Positions 1 through 7,752 of a stretch of DNA of 58,946 bases are shown here, piece after piece (position 1 is the first letter of the stretch; every line of letters starts with the position of its first letter). The DNA lies in NCBI GenBank assembly GCA_036337945.1, contig JAYZDF010000088.1, forward strand, positions 1 to 58,946, read 5' to 3'. The notes beneath the pieces were generated by a model. The model had not been told where the DNA came from. It was given only the letters and a program-made list of their open reading frames with translations, and made no database searches. A program made the translations under genes and the position numbers. The DNA is from JAYZDF01 sp036337945 (GTDB lineage Bacteria > Myxococcota > Kuafuiibacteriia > Kuafuiibacteriales > Kuafuiibacteriaceae).

Positions 1-248
1 GATCGTAAATAACGCTCGAGTGCTCCCGCACGGTGGGCGAACATCCTTCGTCGATTTCGGTTGGCGACATACCTCAAAAGTTCGGTTCGATAAGCGTCTA
101 ACCCCGCGGCAAGGTCGCTGAAGCTCTCTGCTGCTGAGACGAAAGCATTTGCATTGCGGGCAATACGCTTTTTGCCTTCATCGTGTCTGCCAACAAGATA
201 GCGATTAAGATTGCCAGCGATATTTTCTTTGAGCATTCGAAGTGTCAC
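1..248 (-). CDS. Partial gene running off the left edge, unknown
   Basis: An uninterrupted reading frame runs from a GTG at 248 leftwards out of the window (about 82 codons visible, no stop). A GAGGAA Shine-Dalgarno sequence lies about 7 bases before the GTG, which supports this start; an in-frame ATG follows four codons later. The visible part is basic and helical-looking, rich in Arg, Ala and Asn, with an N-terminal part containing LKENIAGNLNRYLVGRHDEG and a second part containing RRRMFAHRAGALERYLR. I do not recognise a family and no signal peptide or membrane segment is visible. The gene is divergent from the lipoprotein gene to its right. Real coding status is likely from the ribosome site and codon pattern; function is open. 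Confidence 0.5.
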   Translation of the reverse strand, partial: MTLRMLKENIAGNLNRYLVGRHDEGKKRIARNANAFVSAAESFSDLAAGLDAYRTELLRYVANRNRRRMFAHRAGALERYLR

Positions 249-565
249 AGAGAGTTCCTCGCGTGGTCAGTAAATCATAATGAACTTCGCGGCAAACCGA
301 TGAAAGCCATATCAATTTAGTTGCGATGTGAACGATAAAAACGCAACTGCACAAAATCTAGGTATTTTCTTTTATCCTGGAGGCATGTCAACTCCGGCAA
401 TCAGTGAGATGATGCCATCTAGACCAAAATTTACAATCAGCAATGGCGCCCTTGCTAAGATGAGACACATCGCTTCGCGATGAATCAATCATCGAAAAAC
501 CCACTTTTTGGGCTTTTAACGGAGCATGTGTTTATTCACCGAACAAATTTGCTACACTTAGAGTC
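249..565. other. Divergent intergenic region
   Basis: This 317-base stretch separates the partial left-edge gene from the propeller lipoprotein and should hold both promoters. I could not identify convincing -35/-10 pairs. It is AT-rich around 300-380 and holds one possible 32-codon frame (385-483), listed separately. A weak CCCA/TGGG stem followed by CTTTT lies near 500-515, too short to call a terminator. Confidence 0.4.
385..483 (+). CDS. Possible 32-codon small ORF
   Basis: ATG at 385 is preceded by a strong CTGGAGG sequence, but the gap to the ATG is only one base, which is shorter than usual. The frame encodes 32 residues and ends at TGA 481-483. The end of the peptide (FTISNGALAKMRHIAS) loosely recalls the start of A-type Fe-S carrier proteins, but it stops before any cysteine, so it could be a gene remnant, a leader peptide or chance. 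No homology can be claimed. Confidence 0.18.
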   Translation: MSTPAISEMMPSRPKFTISNGALAKMRHIASR

Positions 566-2938
566 ATGAGGAAAGGCTTAGGTGTATGCGGAGCGAATAA
601 TGGAATACTTGAGGAATACCTAAAAGTTCGAAGCGCACTACCAGTGTTCCTCTTCCTTGTTCTAGCTGCCTGCGGAGAAACATCTACAGAGCCCCGTGCC
701 CGCCCTGATCGCCGGCCCACAACCCAACCACCCGTCGACTCCGGACAAGAAGGACCAGACGCAGGAGTATCTATGGACTCCGGCGCAAGCTCCGTCGATA
801 GCGGTATGCTCACCCCAGATTCCGGCTTAGAGTTTCCAGATGCCATGTTGCCACCTGATTCCGGAGTAGGATTTCCAGATGCCATGATGCCCGCTGATTC
901 CGGCGCAGGACTCCCTGATGCCATGTTGCCCGCTGATTCAGGGGTAGGATTTCCTGATGCCACACCACCTGCTGATTCAGGAGTAGGATTTCCTGATGCC
1001 ACACCACCTGCTGATTCAGGAGTAGGATTTCCTGATGCCATGTTGCCCTCTGATTCAGGATTAGGATTTCCTGACGCCACACCACCTGCTGATTCAGGAG
1101 TAGGATTTCCTGATGCCACACCACCTGCTGATTCCGGAGTAGGATTTCCTGATGCCACACCACCTGCTGATTCAGGAGTAGGATTTCCTGATGCCACACC
1201 ACCGATAGATAGCGGTGTAGCGAGCGACACAGGTGTAGTGGTCGATGCCGGCTTTGCCGGTGACAGTGGACTCGCCGATGCTGGGGGCCCTGTTGCCGGC
1301 CCAAACGTGTGCATAGACGGATGGTGCGCTATCAATCCTGTTCCCCACCCCCGACGGGCGTACAGAATATTTGGTTTTGGGCCCGATGACTATTGGGTGG
1401 GTCATGCAGGGGGCATCGCTACCCATTACACGACCGCAGGCTGGGTCGCACATACAGGACTCAATGGGCGCGTAAGAGCGATCTGGGGCGCAGCCTCCGA
1501 CGACGTCTGGCTCGCTACCGACTATGGTGCCACCTGGCATTGGGATGGTGCACAACTCAGCGCGGGTCCGTCCATCGGCATCTCCTCGGGTCCCGAGGAT
1601 ATGTTTGGTCTAGCCTCTGACGACATTTGGCTGACCGGTTCTCAAACCCTTCATTACGATGGCAACACCTGGACCAGGGTGACCTCCGCGCCTACCGGAT
1701 ACTCGGTCTGGGCCAGCAGCACCAATGATGTTTGGATCACAGATCGACTAGGAAACGTACATCAATACAACGGGACAACTTGGAATCAAAATAGTCCAAG
1801 CACCATTGAGGATATGAATGCGGTTTGGGGAACTAGTGCAAACAATGTTTGGGTCGCCGGGGATCGCGGTACCATATTTCGTTGGGATGGGACTCAATGG
1901 ACCGAAGTGTTTTTCCCCGGAAACCGCGAAATCAATGATATTTGGGTGGAATCACCGACCGATGTTTGGGTCGTTGGCAGAAACAGCGTTTACCGCTACG
2001 ACGGCTCGAGCTGGAGCGCCTTGGCTACTACGGGCGTTTATCGCTCCGTGTGGGGTAGCGCAAGCAACGAAGTCTTCACGACCGGAGTGAGTGGACGCGT
2101 GAGAGAATGGAACGGAACAAATCTTGCGGACCTTGGCGGCGACGACGACCTTTTCGGCATAGGGAGCAATGGCAACGAAGTGTGGGCTGGCGGCTACGGT
2201 ATGGATCTACACTGGGACGGTACCGCGCTTAACCAAGCGAACACGGGACGCGATACCACCAATGCCATTTGGTTTAGTAATGCCGGTATCGGCTATTCGG
2301 TGAACAATGATGGCTATCTTTGTCGCAATACCACAGGGACTACGTTCAGCTGCTCCCGAGCAGGTTCGTATGACTTTAAGGCCGTGCACGGGACGAGCGA
2401 CACGGACGTCTGGGCCGTAGGTACTTCTGGAAGAGTATACCACTTCGACGGAAATGCGTGGACATCGGTCAATGCACTTATCCCGTTTGGAAGAGATCTC
2501 ACTGGTGTCTGGGCGATGTCACCAGTGGACGCCTGGCTTGTGGGCACCAGCTCAATTCTCCGTCACTGGGACGGTATGACTTGGACAGCAACGACCACGG
2601 GAGTCACGGGCGGTAACTATACCGCAATTGATGGCACTAGCCCCACTAATCTTTGGGTCGTGGGCAACCGATGGGCCGGTACGTCGCAAGCCGGTTTCGT
2701 CCTTCGTCGTGATTCCAGCGGTTGGTCTGAAATCAGTTGGCCATCCTCTCAGACACTGAACACCGTCTTGGTACGCGGCCCGAACGATGTGTACGTCGCA
2801 GGCTCAAGCATTCATCATTGGAATGGGAGCACTTGGACCGAGATTGGCACCAGCGCAGGAAGCATCAACGATATGACCGACACACCTGCGGGTATCTGGG
2901 CGGCTGGAAGCAATGGCGCACTTATGCTGCGACAGTGA
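566..2938 (+). CDS. Large lipoprotein with PDA/DSG repeat linker and Trp-rich propeller
   Basis: A 790-residue predicted outer-surface lipoprotein. The N-terminus has a long n-region and then a hydrophobic stretch ending in a lipobox (VLAAC, Cys at about residue 36). After an acidic, Pro/Ser-rich linker comes a tandem 13-residue repeat (818-1207), then from about residue 245 to the end a series of roughly 40-45-residue units of the form VWG-(S/T)-x-x-DVW-x-VG-x-x-G-x-x-x-x-(W/Y)-(D/N)-G-x-x-W. This spacing is that of beta-propeller blades common in myxobacterial-type secreted proteins; I count about a dozen units. Only the ATG at 566 fits upstream of the signal peptide, and its ribosome site is weak. 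It stands alone between a divergent and a convergent gene. Role unknown; binding at the cell surface is an inference from fold type. Confidence 0.85.
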   Translation: MRKGLGVCGANNGILEEYLKVRSALPVFLFLVLAACGETSTEPRARPDRRPTTQPPVDSGQEGPDAGVSMDSGASSVDSGMLTPDSGLEFPDAMLPPDSGVGFPDAMMPADSGAGLPDAMLPADSGVGFPDATPPADSGVGFPDATPPADSGVGFPDAMLPSDSGLGFPDATPPADSGVGFPDATPPADSGVGFPDATPPADSGVGFPDATPPIDSGVASDTGVVVDAGFAGDSGLADAGGPVAGPNVCIDGWCAINPVPHPRRAYRIFGFGPDDYWVGHAGGIATHYTTAGWVAHTGLNGRVRAIWGAASDDVWLATDYGATWHWDGAQLSAGPSIGISSGPEDMFGLASDDIWLTGSQTLHYDGNTWTRVTSAPTGYSVWASSTNDVWITDRLGNVHQYNGTTWNQNSPSTIEDMNAVWGTSANNVWVAGDRGTIFRWDGTQWTEVFFPGNREINDIWVESPTDVWVVGRNSVYRYDGSSWSALATTGVYRSVWGSASNEVFTTGVSGRVREWNGTNLADLGGDDDLFGIGSNGNEVWAGGYGMDLHWDGTALNQANTGRDTTNAIWFSNAGIGYSVNNDGYLCRNTTGTTFSCSRAGSYDFKAVHGTSDTDVWAVGTSGRVYHFDGNAWTSVNALIPFGRDLTGVWAMSPVDAWLVGTSSILRHWDGMTWTATTTGVTGGNYTAIDGTSPTNLWVVGNRWAGTSQAGFVLRRDSSGWSEISWPSSQTLNTVLVRGPNDVYVAGSSIHHWNGSTWTEIGTSAGSINDMTDTPAGIWAAGSNGALMLRQ
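818..1207 (+). repeat. 39-bp in-frame tandem repeat, 10 copies
   Basis: Ten consecutive 39-base units, each encoding 13 residues of the pattern D-S-G-(V/L/A)-(G/E)-(F/L)-P-D-A-(T/M)-(P/L/M)-P-(A/P/S/I). The later copies are nearly identical in DNA, the first three more diverged, as expected if the array grows by slippage or recombination at its 3' part. The unit length is a multiple of three, so copy changes keep the reading frame. It forms the linker between the lipid anchor and the propeller. Confidence 0.95.
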
Positions 2939-2972
2939 TGCGCATGATGCCGGAACCCCAAAGCGGATAGAA

Positions 2973-3380
2973 CTAAGCCATCTCACCTTTCTTCCAGGCA
3001 TAGCCAAGTGCGACTACCGCCAAAGTACTGATCACCATGACAGGAACGGGTGGGTGAGCATTGCCGACCAGGAAATTGGCCCAATCAGGAAGCGACCAGC
3101 CGATATGAATTATAAAGAGCATCAAAGCCGCGGTCTGGGCAGATTCCTTAACTTTTATCCTCATCGCAGCAATAACGGCGGCCAACATCGAAATAGCTAT
3201 CGAGCCAAAAACAAAGTGAAGCAATTCAAGAGCATCCTTTCCAGGCTGATTGATCCCGGGAAATTGGCTAAAGACCATTTCCTCCATCATTGCCGGGTTG
3301 AGCACTATAAGTATGAGTGGAACTACAGCTAATAGGTCGATAACGAGCGTGATCAAAAATAAGGTTTTAAATTTTTTCAT
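2973..3380 (-). CDS. Small four-helix membrane protein, unknown
   Basis: A 135-residue protein with four hydrophobic segments at about residues 7-28, 53-73, 82-101 and 112-128, separated by short loops. The region between helix 1 and 2 carries NPAMMEEMVFSQFPG; the C-terminus is basic (AWKKGEMA). This is the layout of small DoxX/DUF4345-like inner-membrane proteins, but I cannot assign a family from motifs. ATG at 3380 is the natural start. It is convergent with the propeller lipoprotein gene, 34 bases away, so a terminator would have to be very short or shared; none is evident. Confidence 0.7.
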   Translation of the reverse strand: MKKFKTLFLITLVIDLLAVVPLILIVLNPAMMEEMVFSQFPGINQPGKDALELLHFVFGSIAISMLAAVIAAMRIKVKESAQTAALMLFIIHIGWSLPDWANFLVGNAHPPVPVMVISTLAVVALGYAWKKGEMA

Positions 3381-3589
3381 GGCGTCTAAGCCCTCCCGAG
3401 CGGGAACCTACATCGTGACGGTGAATATTAGAAGCCCAGCGCCTCACTTTTTATAGGCACGACCTCTCAAAAGTCGCTCCAGGGGCTAAAGACCGTGATT
3501 TAGTCGTATATGAAGTTCACGAGATGGTGGAGACGACGTAAAGAACCTTGCACACTCTGCTATGGCTAAGCAATTAGCTCTGACGCAAA

Positions 3590-5482
3590 CTACGCCGCAC
3601 GTTCGCTTTGTTGAGCTTCGAGATACGCAACAACTTCGCTGCGGTTCTCCCGAATCGCTTCATCCAATGGTGTCGCATTCCAGCGATCTCTCACCTCTCG
3701 GAAATGACCGTGCGTGAGTAAATACTTGACCGCATCGAGGTGCCCCTCCGCTGCCGCCAAATGTAGGGCGGTTCGGCCATCGTAATCCGCCGAATTGATC
3801 TCAAACCCCGCAGCAATAAGGCTTTGCAGACCCCTAATATTACCATCCGCGGCGGCCCATAATAACTCAACCACGGAATCAGCCTCACTGTTGGTAATGC
3901 TTTCATCGGTAGTCCCCTTGCTCGAAATGTGTTTGCTTTCTCCTTTGATCGCCTGATGGGCTCGGAGTAATTCAATCACCTCATGATGGTGACCCGCTTC
4001 CGCATCTTCTAGTGGCGTTCCGCCCCAACGGTCAGTCTCATTTGGACTAATACCGACCGAAAGAAGAAAAGACACCGCTTCAGCATGACCTTCGGCCGCC
4101 GCCAAATGCAAAGGAGAACGAAGATCGTAGTCTCCTTTTTGGAGATCCATTTGCTCTTCATGTAGACGGCGCAATGTCCAGACATCGCCTCGACTCGCAG
4201 CCCATAGCGCCTGAGAAGTTAAAGAGGCGCGCCACTGAGCAATCGGGATACGGGGGTCAATGCGATCACCTGCGGCGGAGATACTATCGTATAAATGCAG
4301 ATTATAAGTCTGCGTCAGCCGTCCAGCCATTTCGACACCACGGACGCTATTGCCAATCTCGTCCAGTCGCGGAGACCAAATACAAATACCCATAACATTA
4401 GGAACGACGAGTAAAACCGCGCCACCTACGCCGCTTTTTGCGGGCAAACCGATACGAAAGCAAAACTCACCGCTGTAATCGTACATTCCACACATTTGCA
4501 TAAGAGCCAGACAATTACGGACAGTTGGCCGTGTTAGGACGCGCTCTTGCGTAAGCGGACATACGCCACCGTTCGCCAAGGTTGCTGTGGCAATCGCCAA
4601 CTCCCGGCAGGTCATCTCTAACGAGCACGTGCTAAAATATAATTCTAGCGCATCCCGAATTTCATGATCTACTGCATCCTCACCCTTGGGAAATATTTGC
4701 CTCGACTTCATCATATAGGCGAGCGAACGATTTGTATCCCCCGTTCGGTTTTCCTCTTTGGCCATCCATGCATTATACCGAGGAGCATGCCCACCCGTCA
4801 TCCGAGCCCAGGACTGACGAACATGATCAAGCCGACGATGAACCGGAGCATCTTTTTTAATTAGTGCAGCAGACATGATTGCGCCCGCATTAATCATTGG
4901 GTTGTGTGGTCGTTCGCCTTTCAACAAGGCATGCGCATTGAAAGGACGCCCTGAAGGCTCTTGGCCGACGTGCTGGTGAACCTGCTCTGCTCCCAACTCT
5001 TCTGCTGCGAAGCAGTAATTAAAGGGCTTGCAGGTCGATTGAATCGAAAAATCAACTTCCGCGTCACCATGTGAGAACACCTGACCATCGATACTCACAA
5101 TCGACACGCCGAATTGCTCTGGGTCAACTTCTTGTAGAGGCGGAATATAATCGGCTTGATGCCCAGTTTTGATCTCTTGAACTTCAGAGAACATCTTAGT
5201 CACACGCTCAGAAAAATCCTTAAAATCAGGAACCGCCAATCGGCCTTTGATGGCACGATTAAGTAACAAACCTGAGGGCCCGAGGATCTCAACGAATTGA
5301 TGCTCGTCGATCTGATTACTTTCCTTCTTTAGAGTTTTGAGTCGATCAAATAATTCCGTTAATCGCGGGTCGCTTTCACGTAAGCCCGCGTCTTCTAATA
5401 CGCCAATAATGTCTGTAGCCGCTATCTTGCCGTTTCCATCCACGTCTAATGCACGAAATAGCGTTTCTTCTCTCGTTTCCAT
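3590..5482 (-). CDS. glsA: Glutaminase with EF-hand and ankyrin repeats
   Basis: Hydrolyses L-glutamine to glutamate and ammonia. The start at 5482 is chosen over the longer frame because GGAGG lies six bases upstream. Order of domains (about 630 residues): an N-terminal EF-hand with a canonical loop DVDGNGKI at about residues 13-20; the serine-dependent beta-lactamase-related glutaminase domain (about 95-400) with the S-x-x-K pair in SIQSTCKPF (Ser149, Lys152), EPSGRPFN and PHNPMINAGAI; then ankyrin repeats (PLHLAAAEGHAEAV, ALHLAAAEGHLDAV, with repeated DRW-x-x-TPL turns) to the end. This order is that of animal kidney/liver glutaminases rather than of the short (about 310 residues) bacterial enzyme. 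It lies directly downstream of glutamine synthetase on the same strand, but behind a terminator, so expression may be separate. Cytoplasmic; no signal peptide in the chosen frame. Confidence 0.93.
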   Translation of the reverse strand: METREETLFRALDVDGNGKIAATDIIGVLEDAGLRESDPRLTELFDRLKTLKKESNQIDEHQFVEILGPSGLLLNRAIKGRLAVPDFKDFSERVTKMFSEVQEIKTGHQADYIPPLQEVDPEQFGVSIVSIDGQVFSHGDAEVDFSIQSTCKPFNYCFAAEELGAEQVHQHVGQEPSGRPFNAHALLKGERPHNPMINAGAIMSAALIKKDAPVHRRLDHVRQSWARMTGGHAPRYNAWMAKEENRTGDTNRSLAYMMKSRQIFPKGEDAVDHEIRDALELYFSTCSLEMTCRELAIATATLANGGVCPLTQERVLTRPTVRNCLALMQMCGMYDYSGEFCFRIGLPAKSGVGGAVLLVVPNVMGICIWSPRLDEIGNSVRGVEMAGRLTQTYNLHLYDSISAAGDRIDPRIPIAQWRASLTSQALWAASRGDVWTLRRLHEEQMDLQKGDYDLRSPLHLAAAEGHAEAVSFLLSVGISPNETDRWGGTPLEDAEAGHHHEVIELLRAHQAIKGESKHISSKGTTDESITNSEADSVVELLWAAADGNIRGLQSLIAAGFEINSADYDGRTALHLAAAEGHLDAVKYLLTHGHFREVRDRWNATPLDEAIRENRSEVVAYLEAQQSERAA

Positions 5483-5534
5483 CGGGTTCCTCCAAATCAT
5501 TGGCCAGGCAAATCGCACGCAGCCAATAAGCTCC

Positions 5535-5581
5535 AAAAAAAGTGACCCTCCGAAAGTGCACGACGGCAAATCCGGAGGGTC
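5535..5581 (-). terminator. Rho-independent terminator of glutamine synthetase
   Basis: Read on the minus strand, a perfect 9-bp stem GACCCTCCG / CGGAGGGTC (5581-5573 and 5552-5544) closes a 20-base loop and is followed after two bases by seven consecutive T (5541-5535). It starts 24 bases after the glutamine synthetase stop and ends 53 bases before the glutaminase start, so it separates the two genes; partial read-through would link them. Confidence 0.85.
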
Positions 5582-5604
5582 CCATTCATCGACTTAGGGG
5601 CATT

Positions 5605-6660
5605 CTATCGCTCGTCTAATTCGCAAACAGTCGCCAGCATTTGAGCTGCAATCCGATACGGATCCGCGTTCGCGTTAGGTCGACGATCTTCGAGATACCC
5701 CTCCCCCCTTTCCGCAACATTCCGAGGTATTCGGATGCTCGCGGTTCGATCTGCTACGCCAAATTTAAACTCTGAGTAGGAACACGTTTCGTGCGCACCT
5801 GTTAGACGCGCCTCATAGTTGTCTCCATAGACATTTAAGTGTTCGGTCACCTTTGTGCCAATTTGTTCACAAGCTTTGACAATGGCCGACATTCCTCCAG
5901 GCATTCGCATTGCTTTGGTAGAGAAATTGGTATGCATTCCTGCTCCGTTCCAATCTCCTTGCGCCGGCTTCGCATCGAGTGACACGCGAATATCGTATTG
6001 CTCCGCCGAACGATGCAAGAGCCAACGCGCGAACCAAACGTGATCAGTTGCTTTGAGACTCCCACCAAACACTTGAACTTCAGCTTGGCCCGGCATCACT
6101 TCCCAGTTGGTTCCCGTAATTGCTACGCCTGCGTCTAAACAATTTTGAAGAAAAGTCTCATAAGCATCACGGCCATGAATATTCCCGGCACCAACGGCGC
6201 AGTAATAAGGCCCTTGAGGTTCTGGTTCGCCAACACGTGGAAAACCGAGAGGCGTCCGGTCATGTTTAAGATAGGTGTACTCTTGTTCAAAACCAAATAA
6301 AGCGTCCTGTTCGGCAGCTCCTGCATCAAGAACACGTCTCAGGTTTGCTCGATAGTTTGTCTTATGTTTTTGGCCTTTATCGTCGAATACTTCGCAAAGG
6401 ACGAGGTAATGCCCTTTTCGATACGGGTCACGCACAGCTCGCGCTGGTCGTAAAATAATATCCGAATTGTCACCATCTGCTTGATTGGTTGACGAGCCAT
6501 CGGCACTCCACTCCGGAAAGAATGAAAGTGGAATGTCATCTACGTTCAAGAATGAGGTAGATAATGGAATTGAAGGATCGTTCAAAACTTTAGTTTTGGC
6601 TCGCAGTGAAGCGGTCGGCATAGTGCCGTCGATCCAAATGTATTCTGCTAAAATAGTCAT
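5605..6660 (-). CDS. glnII: Glutamine synthetase type II
   Basis: ATP-dependent synthesis of glutamine from glutamate and ammonium, in the cytoplasm. At 351 residues it has the length of the eukaryote-like type II enzyme (GSI is about 470). Diagnostic blocks are present in order: the N-terminal YIWIDG segment, EWSADGSSTNQADGDNSDI (substrate-latch region), GFEQEYTYL (metal ligands), PGQAEVQVFG, GDWNGAGMHTNFST (ATP site), and EARLTGAHETCSYSEFKFG followed by DRTASIRIPR. ATG at 6660 is preceded by GGGAG at about 10 bases. Type II enzymes lack the adenylylation Tyr loop of GSI, so control would be transcriptional or by metabolites. A divergent NarL-type regulator starts 432 bases upstream. Downstream lies a clear terminator and then glutaminase. 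Confidence 0.95.
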   Translation of the reverse strand: MTILAEYIWIDGTMPTASLRAKTKVLNDPSIPLSTSFLNVDDIPLSFFPEWSADGSSTNQADGDNSDIILRPARAVRDPYRKGHYLVLCEVFDDKGQKHKTNYRANLRRVLDAGAAEQDALFGFEQEYTYLKHDRTPLGFPRVGEPEPQGPYYCAVGAGNIHGRDAYETFLQNCLDAGVAITGTNWEVMPGQAEVQVFGGSLKATDHVWFARWLLHRSAEQYDIRVSLDAKPAQGDWNGAGMHTNFSTKAMRMPGGMSAIVKACEQIGTKVTEHLNVYGDNYEARLTGAHETCSYSEFKFGVADRTASIRIPRNVAERGEGYLEDRRPNANADPYRIAAQMLATVCELDER

Positions 6661-7092
6661 TGTTATGTACTCCCTAAATTGAATAGGAAATTGCCCTGGC
6701 GGCTTCCCTGAGTTTTCGAGTTGCTTTGAACATTGGCATTGAACTTTTCCAACCTGAATTGAGGACTAAAAACCTAAGACTTAAGTTGCATTAAAATCAG
6801 GTTGTTAATCTGTTTTCAGGGTTTCAATAAGTAACGAACAGTTGATGTACGCTAAGGAAGAAAAGCGTCTTTTTACACAAATGGTCCTTCTGAAAACATA
6901 AAGAAATCCGTTAATTGAAGTTCTCTTTCTCACTTCAACGTTATTGACAACTACTTTGGTTTTCGTGTCCTCTCCAAGAGTGATTTGCGGGGGCAATAAA
7001 ATAAACACTCGTGGCCTGAGAAAAAGTTTACGCACTGCACTTTCTGCGCGCCTTGCCATCTATTTAAAATTAGGAAACGGTAAGTAGTAGCC
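6661..7092. promoter_or_regulatory. Divergent control region, glnII / response regulator
   Basis: 432 AT-rich bases between two divergent genes. A 7-bp dyad TTGAAGT-(10)-ACTTCAA at 6915-6938 is the best operator-like element. A TTGACA at 6944-6949 just after it lacks a good -10 on the plus strand. A small ACGCT/AGCGT stem followed by CTTTTT (6849-6874) could end a short plus-strand RNA, but no gene for it is visible. I found no sigma-54 type GG-N10-GC element that I trust. The 84-codon minus-strand frame here (6805-7059) has no ribosome site and is probably not coding. Confidence 0.35.
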
Positions 7093-7752
7093 ATGAAAAA
7101 GTTCCGTATCATGCTGGTCGATGACCATCCGTTATTCAGAGCCGGACTGGAAAACGTGATCAACGAAGTGGAAAATTTGCAAGTCGTTGAGCAGGCGACG
7201 ACGACAGCTCAAGGGTTCGATAAATTTCAACAAGTACAACCTGACCTGATCATTTCGGACCTTTCTTTTTCGGCATCTAGCGGATTGGCACTCATCAAAC
7301 AAATCAGAGAAATCCCATCAAAATGTCCGATTCTGATACTCTCAATGCACGAAGAGTCTTTCTGGGCGGAACAAGTCTTACAACACGGTGCAAACGGTTA
7401 TATTCAAAAGAACGCCGATGCAGAAGAAATCATTGAGGCTATTCTTAAGACTGTTGGCGGCGAAATCTATTTGAGTAATTCAATGCAACAGAAATTGCTC
7501 AGGCAGCTATCAGGACAAGCGACTGATAGTACTCCTCTTCAGACACTCAGCCGTCGTGAAATGGAAATCTACCAATATTTAGCCCAAGGCTTTAGCTCGG
7601 AAGATATCGCCGAAAACCTGTTTATCAGCATCAAAACCGTGCAAAGTCACCAGGCCAATATTAAGCGAAAGCTAAAGCAAAGCAGTATTAAAGACCTCAG
7701 AAAATTAGCTCAAAGTTCGCCGAAAAGCCGAAAATCTCTAACAATCGACTAG
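7093..7752 (+). CDS. NarL/LuxR-family response regulator
   Basis: A 219-residue two-component regulator. The receiver domain (about 1-122) has the acidic pair Asp10-Asp11, the phosphoacceptor Asp56 (IISDLSF) and the conserved Lys (YIQKNA) near 106. A linker leads to a LuxR-type helix-turn-helix (about 148-205: LSRREMEIYQYLAQG, then ENLFISIKTVQSHQANIKRKL), so it should bind DNA as a dimer. It starts divergently from glnII and ends tail-to-tail with a hybrid NarX-type kinase; their stop codons share the palindrome CTAG at 7749-7752. The kinase is the obvious candidate partner, though a convergent arrangement is unusual. Target genes unknown; glnII is a possibility by location only. Confidence 0.92.
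   Translation: MKKFRIMLVDDHPLFRAGLENVINEVENLQVVEQATTTAQGFDKFQQVQPDLIISDLSFSASSGLALIKQIREIPSKCPILILSMHEESFWAEQVLQHGANGYIQKNADAEEIIEAILKTVGGEIYLSNSMQQKLLRQLSGQATDSTPLQTLSRREMEIYQYLAQGFSSEDIAENLFISIKTVQSHQANIKRKLKQSSIKDLRKLAQSSPKSRKSLTID

Noticed and set aside
818..1207. CRISPR-like array
   Set aside because: Units are directly adjacent with no spacers and encode an in-frame protein repeat.
810..1304. Long antisense frames over the propeller lipoprotein
   Set aside because: They run through the 39-bp repeat and repeat its period; no ribosome site or real protein character.
6805..7059. 84-codon minus-strand frame upstream of glnII
   Set aside because: No ribosome site, odd composition, lies in the divergent control region.
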